NCBI RefSeq assembly: GCF_900100495.1
Contig: NZ_FNCT01000007.1
Location: forward strand, 1-64,000
DNA: 64,000 bases
Reading direction: 5' to 3'
DNA from: Pseudomonas benzenivorans
Lineage (GTDB): Bacteria > Pseudomonadota > Gammaproteobacteria > Pseudomonadales > Pseudomonadaceae
Part shown: positions 39,863-48,693 of the stretch, piece by piece
How the letters are laid out: every line of letters starts with the position of its first letter
Position numbering within the stretch: position 1 is the stretch's first letter
The notes under the pieces: model-generated
Told to the model about the DNA's origin: nothing
The model's input: only the letters and a program-made list of their open reading frames with translations
Databases searched by the model: none
Program-made: the position numbers and the translations under genes

Positions 39863-40735
39863 TCAATAGATCGCTTGGTACAGCTTGCGCCGGTAGGCGG
39901 TGACCAGCGGATGGTCGTTGCCGAGCAGCTCGAACACCTGCAGCAGGGTCTTGTGCGGCAGGCCGTCGGCATAGTTGCGGTTGCGCACGAACAGCCTGAG
40001 CAAACCCTCCAGCGCCGCCTCGTGCTGCTGCCGCGCCAGTTGCTGGACGGCCAGCTGATAAACCGCCTCGTCGTCCTCGGGGTTTTGCGCCAGACGCGTT
40101 TTCAGGCTGGCGACCTCCGGCAGGTCGGCGGCCTGGCGCAGGAAGGCCAGCTGCGCGCGGGCGCCGGCCAGGGCCTGCTTGTGCTCGTCGCCCGGCACCG
40201 CGTCGAGCACGGTCTGTGCCTCGCCCAGTTCGCCGCGCTCGGCCAGGCAGCGGGCGTAGAGGATCAGCGCGGCGGCGTTCTGGTTGTCTTCGCCGAGCAA
40301 CTGCTTGAGCTGGTACTCCGCGTCGGCGATGCGCCCGTCGGTGAACAGCGTCTGTGCGCTTTGCAGCAGGTCGGCCTGCGGCGCCGGCGGCTCGGCGACG
40401 TGCGGCTGGAGCATGGCGCGGATTGCCGACTCCGGCTGGGCGCCGGCGAAACCATCGACCGGCTGGCCGTTCTTGAACAGCACCACGGTCGGCAGGCTGC
40501 GGATGCCGAAGCGCGCGACTATGTCCTGTTGCGCATCGCAGTCGACCTTGGCCAGCAGCAGCTCGCCCCGATAGCCCTCGGCGATCTGCGCCAGCAGCGG
40601 CATCAGCGCCTTGCACGGCGCGCACCACTCGGCCCAGAAGTCCACCAGCACCGGCTTGTGGAAGGAGTTCTCGATCACCAGCTGCTCGAAGTTGGCGGCG
40701 CCGGCTACGTCGAAGATATAAGGGGTGTCGCTCAT
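39863..40735 (-). CDS. ybbN: Thioredoxin-TPR co-chaperone CnoX/YbbN
   Basis: 290 aa. The thioredoxin domain (1-~110) has a full WCAPCK active site (KPVLVDFWAEWCAPCKALMP). E. coli CnoX instead has SxxC, so this protein may keep redox activity. TPR-like repeats follow (YQLKQLLGEDNQNAAALIL; AQTVLDAVPGDEHKQALA) and end in RRKLYQAIY. In E. coli it protects proteins from over-oxidation and hands them to GroEL or DnaK. The start is MSDTPYIFDV at 40735. It is convergent with the small gene at 39.4 kb. Confidence 0.9.
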   Translation of the reverse strand: MSDTPYIFDVAGAANFEQLVIENSFHKPVLVDFWAEWCAPCKALMPLLAQIAEGYRGELLLAKVDCDAQQDIVARFGIRSLPTVVLFKNGQPVDGFAGAQPESAIRAMLQPHVAEPPAPQADLLQSAQTLFTDGRIADAEYQLKQLLGEDNQNAAALILYARCLAERGELGEAQTVLDAVPGDEHKQALAGARAQLAFLRQAADLPEVASLKTRLAQNPEDDEAVYQLAVQQLARQQHEAALEGLLRLFVRNRNYADGLPHKTLLQVFELLGNDHPLVTAYRRKLYQAIY

Positions 40736-40808
40736 GGTCGGTCTCGGCAAGGGGCAAAGTGCATAGGACTATAAATGCGGGCGCGTCATCGCGGAAACAA
40801 GGCGCGCC

Positions 40809-41465
40809 TCAATGGCGTTGTGCGTGGTACAGGCTGACCCGGCGAAACTCCGCGGGCTCGGCCAGGTCCGGCCAGGTGCAGGCGTCCAGCACGCCGAGGC
40901 GGCGGTACAGCGGATGCTGGAAGTCGCGCACCCGCGAGTCGGCGACCAGGGCCTGGCGGCCGCGGCTGAGGAACTGGTCGAGCAGCGGCAGGTTGGCGCG
41001 GTCGTAGAGCACGTCGGCGACTATGATCAGGTCGAAGCGGTCGGCTTCGGCGAAGAAGTCCGCCGAGTAGTTCAGCGTCACCCCGTTCAGCGCGGCATTC
41101 GCCCGGCAGGCTTGCAGCGCCAGTGGGTCGAGGTCGCAGGCCACCACTTCCAGGGCGCCGGCCTTGGCCGCGGCGAGCGCCGCCACCCCGGAGCCGGCGC
41201 CGAAATCCAGCACGCGCTTGCCGCGTACCCACTCGGGGTGTTCGGCCAGCCAGCGCGCCAGCACCAGGCCGCTGGCCCAGCAGAAGCACCAGTAGGGCGG
41301 TTCCTCGAGAATCCGCCGGGTTTCCGCGGGGCTGAAGGCGCGGTCCATGTTCGCCGCATCGATCAGCCAGAGCTGCAGCGCGGTGCCGGGCAGGGGCTCG
41401 GCGCGCAGTCGGGCGTCGCCGAGCAAGGCGTTGAGCGCCGCTTGCAGGTGGCCGGGCGCGTTCAT
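40809..41465 (-). CDS. Class I SAM methyltransferase, EtfB lysine-methyltransferase-like
   Basis: 218 aa. The SAM motif is VLDFGAGSGVAALAAAKAG, followed by the acidic VVACDLDPLALQA and IIVADVLYDRANLPLLDQF. The region EEPPYWCFCWASGLVLARWL just before motif I resembles the METTL20/EtfB-methyltransferase group. A target such as the ETF beta subunit is possible but not shown. It overlaps the lipoprotein gene upstream by 4 nt, so the two form an operon. Confidence 0.78.
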   Translation of the reverse strand: MNAPGHLQAALNALLGDARLRAEPLPGTALQLWLIDAANMDRAFSPAETRRILEEPPYWCFCWASGLVLARWLAEHPEWVRGKRVLDFGAGSGVAALAAAKAGALEVVACDLDPLALQACRANAALNGVTLNYSADFFAEADRFDLIIVADVLYDRANLPLLDQFLSRGRQALVADSRVRDFQHPLYRRLGVLDACTWPDLAEPAEFRRVSLYHAQRH

Positions 41466-41905
41466 GGCGCCGGTACCAGCTGCAGTTCGCCGAGGCTTTG
41501 ACTGTCCGCGTGGCGAATCGCCAGCGGCGGCAGGCGCAGGATCAGTCGACCGGCGAGATGGGCGCGGCCGCGCAACTCGACGCGGATGCCGCGGGCCACC
41601 GACGCGGGATCGAAGGCCAGGCGAAAGGGCAGTGGCGCGCCGCTGCCGCGCAGCTGGAGGGTGCCCAGCAGGTCCTGCGGTATGCCGCGTTCGTTGATCG
41701 TCAGCAAGGCCAGCTCGACCTCGGCGCCACTGGGGATGTCGAGCAGGTTGCCGCTGAGTTCGCGCAGGTGCGCCGGCACGGGCGCCGACGCCGTTTCGAG
41801 CGTTGTTGCGGGCACCGGCTGGGTCGTTTGCGCGGGCGGCGCGACGGGTTCGTCGGCGCAGGCCGCGAGCAAGCCAGCAAGGGCGAGCGGCGCGAGCGGT
41901 CGCAT
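41462..41905 (-). CDS. YbaY-like lipoprotein
   Basis: 147 aa. Lipobox LAGLLAAC near residue 16, giving a lipid-anchored Cys, then a Pro/Thr/Ala-rich linker. The C-terminal ~100 residues resemble the YbaY/pilotin-like beta fold: LLDIPSGAEVELALLTI and LPFRLAFDPASVARGIRVEL. Function unknown. The start MRPLAPLALAGL (41905) is preferred to 41920, and the end overlaps the methyltransferase start by ATGA. Confidence 0.7.
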   Translation of the reverse strand: MRPLAPLALAGLLAACADEPVAPPAQTTQPVPATTLETASAPVPAHLRELSGNLLDIPSGAEVELALLTINERGIPQDLLGTLQLRGSGAPLPFRLAFDPASVARGIRVELRGRAHLAGRLILRLPPLAIRHADSQSLGELQLVPAP

Positions 41906-42089
41906 CGTGGCAGTGTCCATCGAAGTCGGTGTCAGGAAGAGTAGCAGGAGGCCGCGCCCGTTCCTGACGGGCTAGCGGCATTTCCCACCTCCATTGTGGG
42001 GCGCGCCTGTATACCCTAAAGTCATCGGCTTGTCTTGCCCGCGGGATGCGCTACCATGGCGCCTTTCCGTTCAAGGCGGTTGCCCCTCT

Positions 42090-42560
42090 ATGCACTGTCC
42101 GTTCTGCGCTGCCAACGACACCAAGGTCATCGACTCGCGCCTGGTCGCCGAGGGCGAGCAGGTGCGCCGCCGGCGCGAATGCCTGGCCTGTGGCGAGCGC
42201 TTCACCACCTTCGAGACCGCCGAACTGGTGATGCCGCGGCTGATCAAGCAGGACGGCAGCCGTCAGCCGTTCGACGAGGACAAGCTGCGCGCCGGCATGC
42301 AGCGTGCCCTGGAAAAACGTCCGGTGAGCATCGAGCGGCTGGAGGCGGCGATAGCCCATATCAAGCACAAGCTGCGCGCCACCGGCGAGCGCGAGGTCAA
42401 GTCGCTGGTGCTCGGCGAACTGGTGATGAGCGAGCTGCAGAAGCTCGACGAGGTCGCCTATATCCGCTTCGCCTCGGTCTATCGGCGCTTCCAGGATCTC
42501 AACGAATTCCGCGAGGAAATCGATCGGCTGTCCCGCGAGCCGGCGAAAGACCAGCGATGA
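42090..42560 (+). CDS. nrdR: Transcriptional repressor NrdR
   Basis: 156 aa. NrdR is a zinc-finger/ATP-cone repressor of ribonucleotide reductase genes. The zinc ribbon is [17 protein letters not shown] with [12 protein letters not shown], and the ATP-cone follows ([20 protein letters not shown]). A longer frame starts at 41994, but the zinc-finger Met at 42090 is the family start. It overlaps ribD by 4 nt; nrdR-ribD linkage is common. Confidence 0.96.
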   Translation: MHCPFCAANDTKVIDSRLVAEGEQVRRRRECLACGERFTTFETAELVMPRLIKQDGSRQPFDEDKLRAGMQRALEKRPVSIERLEAAIAHIKHKLRATGEREVKSLVLGELVMSELQKLDEVAYIRFASVYRRFQDLNEFREEIDRLSREPAKDQR

Positions 42561-43663
42561 GCGGCGACCACGGCTTCATGGCCCGCGCCCTGCAACTGGC
42601 GCGCAAAGGCCTGTATTCCACCCACCCGAACCCGCGCGTCGGCTGCGTCGTCGTCCGTGACGGGCAGATCGTCGGCGAAGGCTGGCACGTCCGCGCCGGC
42701 GAGCCGCACGCCGAGGTGCATGCCCTGCGCCAGGCCGGCGCGCAGGCATGCGGCGCCACCGCCTACGTGACCCTGGAACCCTGCAGCCATCACGGGCGTA
42801 CCCCGCCCTGCGCCGATGCCTTGATCAAGGCGGGCGTCGCGCGGGTGGTCGCGGCCATGCAGGACCCCAACCCGCAGGTGGCCGGCGACGGCCTGGCGCG
42901 CTTGCAGCAGGCCGGCATCGCGGTGCACAGCGGCGTGCTGGAGGCCGAGGCGCGGGCACTCAACGCCGGTTTCATCAAGCGCATGGAGCAGGGCCTGCCC
43001 TTCGTCCGGGTCAAGCTGGCGATGAGCCTGGACGGCCGCACGGCGATGGCCAGCGGCGAGAGCCAGTGGATCACCGGGCCGGCCGCGCGCGCCGCGGTGC
43101 AGCGCCTGCGCGCCCGTTCCAGCGTGGTGCTGAGCGGCGCCGATACGCTGCTGGCCGATAACGCGCGGCTGACCGTGCGCCCAGACGAGCTGGGCCTGGA
43201 TGCCGAATTGACCGCCCTGGCCGTGAACCGGCCAGCGCTGCGCGTGCTGGTCGACGGGCGCCTGCGGGTGCCGCTGACGGCGCCGTTCTTCCAGGCCGGT
43301 GCGGCGCTGGTGGCGAGCTGCGCGGCTACGGCGCGCGAGCGCTATCGGGCGGCAGGCCACGAGCTGCTGGCACTGCCGGGTGACGGCGGCCATGTCGATC
43401 TGCGCCAGTTGCTCGCCGAGCTGGCCGCGCGCGGCGCCAACGAAGTGCTGGTCGAGGCCGGGCCGCGCCTGGCCGGGGCCTTCGCCCAGCAAGGACTGGT
43501 CGACGAGTACCAGCTGTTCGTCGCGCCGAAGTTTCTCGGCTCCGAGGCGCGGCCGCTGCTCGAGCTGCCATTGGCGCGGATGGCCGAGGCGCCGGCGCTG
43601 AAGATCGTCGAGATGCGCGCGGTCGGCGACGACTGGCGGATCATCGCGCTGCCCGCGGACTGA
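42557..43663 (+). CDS. ribD: Bifunctional pyrimidine deaminase/reductase of riboflavin synthesis
   Basis: 368 aa. RibD deaminates and then reduces the riboflavin intermediate. The deaminase half has the zinc motif HAEVHAL and [18 protein letters not shown]. The reductase half (from ~145) has [34 protein letters not shown] and [15 protein letters not shown]. The start ATGA overlaps the nrdR stop. It lies upstream of the FMN riboswitch, so it is not controlled by it unless from a separate promoter. Confidence 0.96.
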   Translation: MSGDHGFMARALQLARKGLYSTHPNPRVGCVVVRDGQIVGEGWHVRAGEPHAEVHALRQAGAQACGATAYVTLEPCSHHGRTPPCADALIKAGVARVVAAMQDPNPQVAGDGLARLQQAGIAVHSGVLEAEARALNAGFIKRMEQGLPFVRVKLAMSLDGRTAMASGESQWITGPAARAAVQRLRARSSVVLSGADTLLADNARLTVRPDELGLDAELTALAVNRPALRVLVDGRLRVPLTAPFFQAGAALVASCAATARERYRAAGHELLALPGDGGHVDLRQLLAELAARGANEVLVEAGPRLAGAFAQQGLVDEYQLFVAPKFLGSEARPLLELPLARMAEAPALKIVEMRAVGDDWRIIALPAD

Positions 43664-43810
43664 TGCGGGCGGCGCACCGACCTGCTCGCCGCGACGCCGG
43701 CATTGGCGGATGCGACAGATCGGCCAAGGGCTCGCACGACTTGTCGCGCGGCCATGCAGCGGCGCGCCGATTGTGGTAAAACGCAACGCGGCCACTGCGG
43801 TGGCCGCAAC

Positions 43811-43964
43811 GTTCTCAGGGCGGGGTGTGATTCCCCACCGGCGGTAATGATGCGCTGCATCTAGCCCGCGAGCGCTTGCCGAACCTCCTTCAACGGGCGG
43901 CCGGCAAGGTCAGCAGACCCGGTGCGATTCCGGGGCCGACGGTACAGTCCGGATAAAGAGAGAG
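43811..43964 (+). ncRNA. FMN riboswitch (RFN element)
   Basis: The conserved blocks are in order: tctcagggcggggtg, attccccaccggcggt, agcccgcgagcg, ggtcagcagacccggtg, attccggggccgacggt, acagtccgga and the closing agagag. It binds FMN and lowers expression of downstream riboflavin genes. A further perfect hairpin gcggccac-tgcg-gtggccgc (43788-43807) sits just before it. Confidence 0.97.
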
Positions 43965-44024
43965 CGGGATTCCCTCCTCGGGCGCCCTGTGCGTGCCTGT
44001 GAAATCCCTATCGATCGGCATTGC

Positions 44025-44044
44025 CCTGTTTTGACCAAAACAGG
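44025..44044 (+). promoter_or_regulatory. Riboswitch expression-platform hairpin
   Basis: Perfect stem cctgtttt / aaaacagg with loop gacc, 60 nt after the aptamer. Its 3' arm contains part of the caggag ribosome site for the small upstream ORF at 44054, and no T-run follows. It therefore looks like a translation-control hairpin rather than a terminator. Confidence 0.6.
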
Positions 44045-44053
44045 AGTTCGTCC

Positions 44054-44110
44054 ATGCTGTTCAGCATCACCTTCAGCCAAGCTCCGGAGGACCCATGTTC
44101 ACCGGCATAA
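44054..44110 (+). CDS. Possible 18-codon leader peptide before ribC
   Basis: ATG with caggag 9 nt upstream, 18 codons (MLFSITFSQAPEDPCSPA), ending at a TAA 16 nt inside ribC in another frame. Its own Shine-Dalgarno lies in the arm of the 44025-44044 hairpin, and it translates across the ribC ribosome site (ccggagga). It could couple the riboswitch state to ribC translation. Only the sequence layout supports it; it may not be translated. Confidence 0.35.
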   Translation: MLFSITFSQAPEDPCSPA

Positions 44111-44757
44111 TCGAAGCCATCGGCAGCATCCGCGCGTTGAGTCCCAAGGGCGGCGACGTGCGTGTCCATGTGGCCACCGGCAAGCTCGACCTCGCCGACG
44201 TCAAGCTCGGCGACAGCATCGCGGTCAACGGCGTGTGCCTGACTGCGGTGGAATTGCCCGGCGACGGCTTCTGGGCCGACGTCAGCCGCGAGACCCTGGC
44301 GCGCACCGCCTTCATCGACCTCAAGCCCGGCAGCCCGGTCAACCTGGAAAAGGCCCTGACGCCGACCAGCCGCCTCGGCGGTCACCTGGTCAGCGGCCAT
44401 GTCGACGGCGTCGGCGAGGTGCTGTCGCGCGAAGACAACGCCCGCGCCGTGCAGTTCAGGATCCGCGCGCCGCGCGAGCTGGCCAGGTACATCGCGCACA
44501 AGGGCTCGATCACCGTCGACGGCACCAGCCTGACGGTGAATGCGGTCAGCGGCGCCGAATTCGAGCTGACCATAGTGCCGCACACCCTGGCCGAGACCAT
44601 CATGGCCGGCTATCGCCCGGGACGGCAGGTCAATCTCGAGGTCGACCTGCTGGCGCGCTACCTGGAACGCCTGCTGCTCGGCGACCGGGCCGCCGAACCC
44701 AAGGCCTCGGGCCTGACGGAAAGCTTTCTGGCCGAACACGGCTACCTGAAGAATTAA
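44095..44757 (+). CDS. ribC: Riboflavin synthase, alpha chain
   Basis: 220 aa. It converts two 6,7-dimethyl-8-ribityllumazine to riboflavin. Two similar halves each carry the family motif: MFTGIIEAIGSI... with SIAVNGVCLTAV, and LVSGHVDGVGEV with SITVDGTSLTVNAV. The start follows ccggagga. First full gene behind the riboswitch (called ribE or ribC by different authors). Confidence 0.95.
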   Translation: MFTGIIEAIGSIRALSPKGGDVRVHVATGKLDLADVKLGDSIAVNGVCLTAVELPGDGFWADVSRETLARTAFIDLKPGSPVNLEKALTPTSRLGGHLVSGHVDGVGEVLSREDNARAVQFRIRAPRELARYIAHKGSITVDGTSLTVNAVSGAEFELTIVPHTLAETIMAGYRPGRQVNLEVDLLARYLERLLLGDRAAEPKASGLTESFLAEHGYLKN

Positions 44758-44769
44758 GGAACTGCCCGC

Positions 44770-45864
44770 ATGGCACTCAACAGCATCGAAGAACTGATCG
44801 ACGACATCCGCGCCGGCAAGATGGTCATCCTCATGGATGACGAGGACCGCGAGAACGAAGGCGACCTGATCATCGCCTCGGAATCCGTGACGGCCGAACA
44901 TATCAACTTCATGGCGCGTTTCGCCCGCGGCCTGATCTGCATGCCGATGACCCGCGAGCGTTGCGAGCTGCTCAAGCTGCCGCTGATGGCGCCGCGCAAC
45001 GGCTCCGGCTTCGGCACCAAGTTCACCGTCTCGATCGAGGCCGCCGAAGGGGTCACCACCGGCATCTCCGCCGCCGACCGCGCGCGCACCGTGCAGGCCG
45101 CCGCGGCCAGGAGCGCCAAGGCCGACGACATCGTCAGCCCCGGCCACATCTTCCCGCTGATGGCCCAGCCGGGCGGCGTGCTGGCCCGTGCCGGGCATAC
45201 CGAGGCGGCCTGCGACCTGGCGCGCATGGGCGGCTTCGAGCCGAGCGGGGTGATCTGCGAGATCATGAACGACGACGGCACCATGGCCCGGCGCCCGGAA
45301 CTGGAAGAATTCGCCGCCGTACACGGGATCAAGATCGGCACCATCGCCGACCTAATCCACTACCGGCTGATCCACGAGCGCACCGTCGAACGCATCAGCG
45401 AGCAGAGCCTGGACAGCGAGCTGGGCCAGTTCAACCTGGTGACCTACCGCGACGCGGTGGAAGGCGACGTGCACATGGCCCTGACCCTGGGGACCATCTG
45501 CGCGGAGCAGCCGACCCTGGTGCGGGTGCACAACATGGACCCGCTGCGCGACCTGTTCATGGTCAAGCAGGAGGGGCGCTGGAGCCTGCGTGCGGCCATG
45601 GCCAAGGTGGCCGAGGCCGGCAGCGGCGTGGTGCTGCTGCTCGGCAACCCGCTGACCGGACCGGACCTGCTGGCACACCTGGAGCGGCAGCTGGGCCACG
45701 AGCACAAGGTCGCCAACCCGACCACCTACAGCACCGTCGGCGCCGGCTCGCAGATCCTCCGCGACCTCGGCGTGCGCAAGATGCGCCTGATGAGTTCGCC
45801 GATGAAGTTCAACGCAATATCCGGTTTCGACCTGGAGGTTGTAGAATACCTGCCCTCCGAATAA
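44770..45864 (+). CDS. ribB: DHBP synthase with degenerate GTP-cyclohydrolase-II-like domain
   Basis: 364 aa. The first ~205 residues are 3,4-dihydroxy-2-butanone-4-phosphate synthase: MDDEDRENEGDLIIASE, GFGTKFTVSIEA, HIFPLMAQPGGVLARAGHTE. The second half has the shape of a RibA domain (FNLVTYRDAVEGDVHMAL, TTYSTVGAGSQILRDLGV) but lacks the zinc-binding cysteine motif and the catalytic loop. GTP cyclohydrolase II is instead supplied by ribA at 50.2 kb. It follows ribC by 12 nt. Confidence 0.94.
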   Translation: MALNSIEELIDDIRAGKMVILMDDEDRENEGDLIIASESVTAEHINFMARFARGLICMPMTRERCELLKLPLMAPRNGSGFGTKFTVSIEAAEGVTTGISAADRARTVQAAAARSAKADDIVSPGHIFPLMAQPGGVLARAGHTEAACDLARMGGFEPSGVICEIMNDDGTMARRPELEEFAAVHGIKIGTIADLIHYRLIHERTVERISEQSLDSELGQFNLVTYRDAVEGDVHMALTLGTICAEQPTLVRVHNMDPLRDLFMVKQEGRWSLRAAMAKVAEAGSGVVLLLGNPLTGPDLLAHLERQLGHEHKVANPTTYSTVGAGSQILRDLGVRKMRLMSSPMKFNAISGFDLEVVEYLPSE

Positions 45865-45970
45865 CCCATGAAGTACGGCCGCAGGCCGCACGCTGTCTTG
45901 GGAAGGCATTTTTATTTTCGGGGCGTGCCGCTGCATGCCCCGGCTCTTTAAACCCTGTGAGAATTCGTCT

Positions 45971-46447
45971 ATGACCCTGAAGACCATCGAAGGTACCTTC
46001 ATCGCCCCCAAAGGCCGCTTCGCCCTGGTGGTCGGCCGCTTCAACAGCTTCGTCGTCGAAAGCCTGGTAAGCGGCGCCGTCGATACCCTGGTGCGCCACG
46101 GTGTGAGCGAAAGCGCGATCACCATCATCCGCGCGCCGGGTGCCTTCGAGATTCCGTTGGTGGCGCAGAAAATCGCCCAGCGCAGCGAATACGACGCGAT
46201 CATCGCCCTCGGCGCGGTGATCCGCGGCGGCACCCCGCATTTCGAATACGTCGCCGGTGAATGCACCAAGGGCCTGGCCCAGGTCTCCATGGAATTCGGC
46301 GTGCCGGTGGCCTTCGGCGTGCTGACCGTCGACTCCATCGAGCAGGCCATCGAGCGTTCCGGCACCAAGGCCGGCAACAAGGGCGCCGAAGCCGCGCTGT
46401 CGGCCCTGGAAATGGTCAGCCTGCTGGCGCAGTTGGAGGCCAAGTGA
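45971..46447 (+). CDS. ribH: Lumazine synthase
   Basis: 158 aa. It forms 6,7-dimethyl-8-ribityllumazine. Conserved parts are [58 protein letters not shown] and [20 protein letters not shown]. The ATG at 45971 is chosen over 45935. The stop overlaps the nusB GTG start. Confidence 0.96.
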   Translation: MTLKTIEGTFIAPKGRFALVVGRFNSFVVESLVSGAVDTLVRHGVSESAITIIRAPGAFEIPLVAQKIAQRSEYDAIIALGAVIRGGTPHFEYVAGECTKGLAQVSMEFGVPVAFGVLTVDSIEQAIERSGTKAGNKGAEAALSALEMVSLLAQLEAK

Positions 46448-46941
46448 GCCAGAACCACAGCAACGGCCAGACGCCGCAGCAGCCGAAAGGCCCGAAAGCG
46501 CCGAGCGGCAAGACCCTGGCGCGCCGGCAGGCGCGCACACTGGCCATGCAGGCGCTGTACTCCTGGCACATGGCCGGCCAGCAGTTGAACGAGATCGAAG
46601 CGCAGTTTCGCGTGGACAACGACTTCAGCCAGGTCGACGGCGCCTATTTCCACGAGATCCTGCATGGCGTGCCGCGGCAGAAAACCGAGATCGACGGTGC
46701 CTTCGAGCCGTTGCTGGATCGCCCCCTGGCGGAAATCGACCCGGTCGAGCTGGCGATCCTGCGGCTGTCGACCTACGAGCTGAAGAACCGCCTGGACATC
46801 CCCTATCGCGTGGTGATCAACGAAGGCATCGAGCTGGCCAAGGTGTTCGGCGCCACCGACGGGCACAAGTTCGTCAACGGCGTGCTGGACAAGCTGGCGC
46901 CGCGTTTGCGGGCGGACGAAGTCCGCGCTCACAAGCGCTGA
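46444..46941 (+). CDS. nusB: Transcription antitermination factor NusB
   Basis: 165 aa. NusB pairs with S10 (NusE) to bind boxA RNA in rRNA antitermination. After a 25-residue Gln/Pro-rich extension comes the fold [19 protein letters not shown] and [41 protein letters not shown]. The start is GTG at 46444, overlapping the ribH stop by 4 nt. Its TGA stop shares its last base with the terminus of a repeat element. Confidence 0.95.
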   Translation: MSQNHSNGQTPQQPKGPKAPSGKTLARRQARTLAMQALYSWHMAGQQLNEIEAQFRVDNDFSQVDGAYFHEILHGVPRQKTEIDGAFEPLLDRPLAEIDPVELAILRLSTYELKNRLDIPYRVVINEGIELAKVFGATDGHKFVNGVLDKLAPRLRADEVRAHKR

Positions 46942-47196
46942 CAGACCCTTGAAAAGCTACTGCGCTCGGCTATGCGGCGTTGAAATCAGGCTCAGCAAGC
47001 AGCTTGCTGCTAACGCACTTCAGTGCGGCCCGTATGGGCGAGTGAAGCGAGTACTGCTCATGTACAACTTGTACACTCCGCGTCTTCGCCTGATTGATTC
47101 GCTGGCGCTCCCCCTTCGGGCCAGCCTCTGGCTGTTACTCCCGCTGGTCGTTGCGCCTTGCCTAGCCGTCGCTCGCTACGCTTTTCAACGGTCTGT
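46941..47196. mobile_element. 256-bp MITE-like repeat with terminal inverted repeats
   Basis: The ends are imperfect inverted repeats: acagacccttgaaaagc at the left and gcttttcaacggtctgt at the right (15 of 17 pair), and the similarity continues inward for ~50 bp (gctcggctatgcggcg vs the complement of cgtcgctcgctacg). No gene of transposase size is present; the reading frame (LYTPRLRLIDSLALPLRASL) is of a type I have seen annotated as hypothetical in many Pseudomonas genomes. I see no clear target-site duplication. It separates nusB from thiL, which are otherwise close in pseudomonads. Confidence 0.7.
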
Positions 47197-47219
47197 TAAC
47201 TTTTTTGGTGTTATCTCCC

Positions 47220-48188
47220 TTGGGTGAGTTCGAGCTGATCCGGCGCTACTTCGCCGCCGCCGCCTGTGCGCGGACTGGCGAAGGGGTGGTCCTGGGCATT
47301 GGCGATGACTGCGCGCTACTGGAACTGCCGGCCGGCGAGCAACTGGCGGTGTCCACCGACACCCTGGTCGTCGGGGTGCATTTTCCCGACGGCGCCGAGC
47401 CTTTCCTGCTCGGCCAGCGCGCGTTGGGCGTGGCGGTCAGCGACCTGGCCGGCATGGGCGCGACGCCCATCGGCTTCACCCTGGCGTTGACCATGCCCGG
47501 CGCCGAACCGGCCTGGCTGCAAGCCTTCGCCGCTGGCCTCGACCGGATGGCGCAGGCGTGCGGCGTGCGCTTGATCGGCGGCGACACTTCCCGCGGGCCC
47601 TTGACCCTGACCCTCAGCGTGTTCGGCCGGCTGCCGGCCGGGCAGGCGCTGACCCGCAGTGGCGCGCAGGTCGGCGATCTGCTGTGCGTCGGCGGCTGCC
47701 TGGGCGATGCGGCCGGTGCCCTGGCGCTAGTGCTCGGCCAGCGCCAGGCCGCGGCGGCCATCGCCGAGCCGCTGCTGGCGCGCTACTGGTCGCCGCAGCC
47801 GCAACTGGCCCTCGGTCAGGCGCTGCGCGGCAAGGCCACGGCGGCGCTGGACATCTCCGACGGACTGCTGGCCGACTGCGGCCACATCGCCGCCGCCTCG
47901 GGCGTGGCGCTGCTGGTCGAGCAGGCCCGCCTGCCGCTGTCGGACGCCCTGCGCGCCCTGCTCTGCGAGCGGGCGGCGCGCGACTGTGCGCTGAGCGGGG
48001 GCGACGACTACCTGCTGGCCTTCACCCTGCCGGCCGAGCATCTGCCGGGCTTGCAGGCCGCCGGCTGGCCGCTGCAGGTCATCGGCCGGGTCGAGGCCGG
48101 CCGGGGCGTACGGCTGCTGGACGAGCAGGGGCAGGACATCACGCCGCCGGTGCGGGGCTTTCAGCATTTCGGGAGTAATGGTGACTGA
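47220..48188 (+). CDS. thiL: Thiamine-monophosphate kinase
   Basis: 322 aa. ThiL phosphorylates thiamine phosphate to thiamine pyrophosphate. Motifs: LGIGDDCALLEL, STDTLVVGVHF, SDLAGMGATPIGFTLALT, LIGGDTSRG, ALDISDGLLADCG and LSGGDDYLLAF. The conserved start GEFELIRRYFAAA is preceded by TTG here (47220); a GTG (47208) and TTG (47205) further up are alternatives. No strong ribosome site is visible, because the upstream space is occupied by the MITE-like element that ends 23 nt before. Confidence 0.93.
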   Translation: MGEFELIRRYFAAAACARTGEGVVLGIGDDCALLELPAGEQLAVSTDTLVVGVHFPDGAEPFLLGQRALGVAVSDLAGMGATPIGFTLALTMPGAEPAWLQAFAAGLDRMAQACGVRLIGGDTSRGPLTLTLSVFGRLPAGQALTRSGAQVGDLLCVGGCLGDAAGALALVLGQRQAAAAIAEPLLARYWSPQPQLALGQALRGKATAALDISDGLLADCGHIAAASGVALLVEQARLPLSDALRALLCERAARDCALSGGDDYLLAFTLPAEHLPGLQAAGWPLQVIGRVEAGRGVRLLDEQGQDITPPVRGFQHFGSNGD

Positions 48189-48693
48189 ATCGCTAAGAGT
48201 GCCGCCGTCGGTATGGCGCAATCCGTGGCATTTCCTGGCCTTCGGCTTCGGCTCCGGCACCCTGCCGAAGGCGCCGGGTACCTGGGGCTCGCTGGTGGCG
48301 CTGCCGTTCATTCCGCTGTGGCAGCTGCTGCCGGACTGGGGCTACTGGTCGATGCTCGGCATCACCATGCTGTTCGGCTTCTGGTTGTGCGGCAAGGTCG
48401 CCGAAGACCTGCGCGTGCATGACCACGAAGGCATCGTCTGGGACGAAATGGTCGGCATGTGGATCACCCTCTGGCTGGTGCCGGAAGGCTGGGGCTGGTT
48501 GCTGCTGGGCTTCCTGATGTTCCGCCTGTTCGACATCCTCAAGCCCTGGCCGATCCGCTGGATCGACCGGCACGTGCACGGCGGCGTCGGCATCATGCTC
48601 GACGATGTGCTGGCCGGCGTGTTCGCCTGGCTGTCCATGCAATTGCTGATCTGGGGCTGGGCCAATGGCCTGGCGGCAGGGCTGGATTTCTAG
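48178..48693 (+). CDS. pgpA: Phosphatidylglycerophosphatase A
   Basis: 171 aa inner-membrane enzyme that removes phosphate from phosphatidylglycerol phosphate. Signature GFGSGTLPKAPGTWGSLVAL, then HDHEGIVWDEMVGMWITL and LFDILKPWPIRWIDRHVHGG, with four membrane segments. It overlaps thiL by 11 nt. thiL-pgpA is a conserved pair. Confidence 0.95.
   Translation: MVTESLRVPPSVWRNPWHFLAFGFGSGTLPKAPGTWGSLVALPFIPLWQLLPDWGYWSMLGITMLFGFWLCGKVAEDLRVHDHEGIVWDEMVGMWITLWLVPEGWGWLLLGFLMFRLFDILKPWPIRWIDRHVHGGVGIMLDDVLAGVFAWLSMQLLIWGWANGLAAGLDF

Noticed and set aside
46949..47227. 92-codon ORF inside the 256-bp element as a gene
   Set aside because: It has no ribosome site or recognisable domain, and the same frame appears in dispersed repeats; better explained as part of the element.
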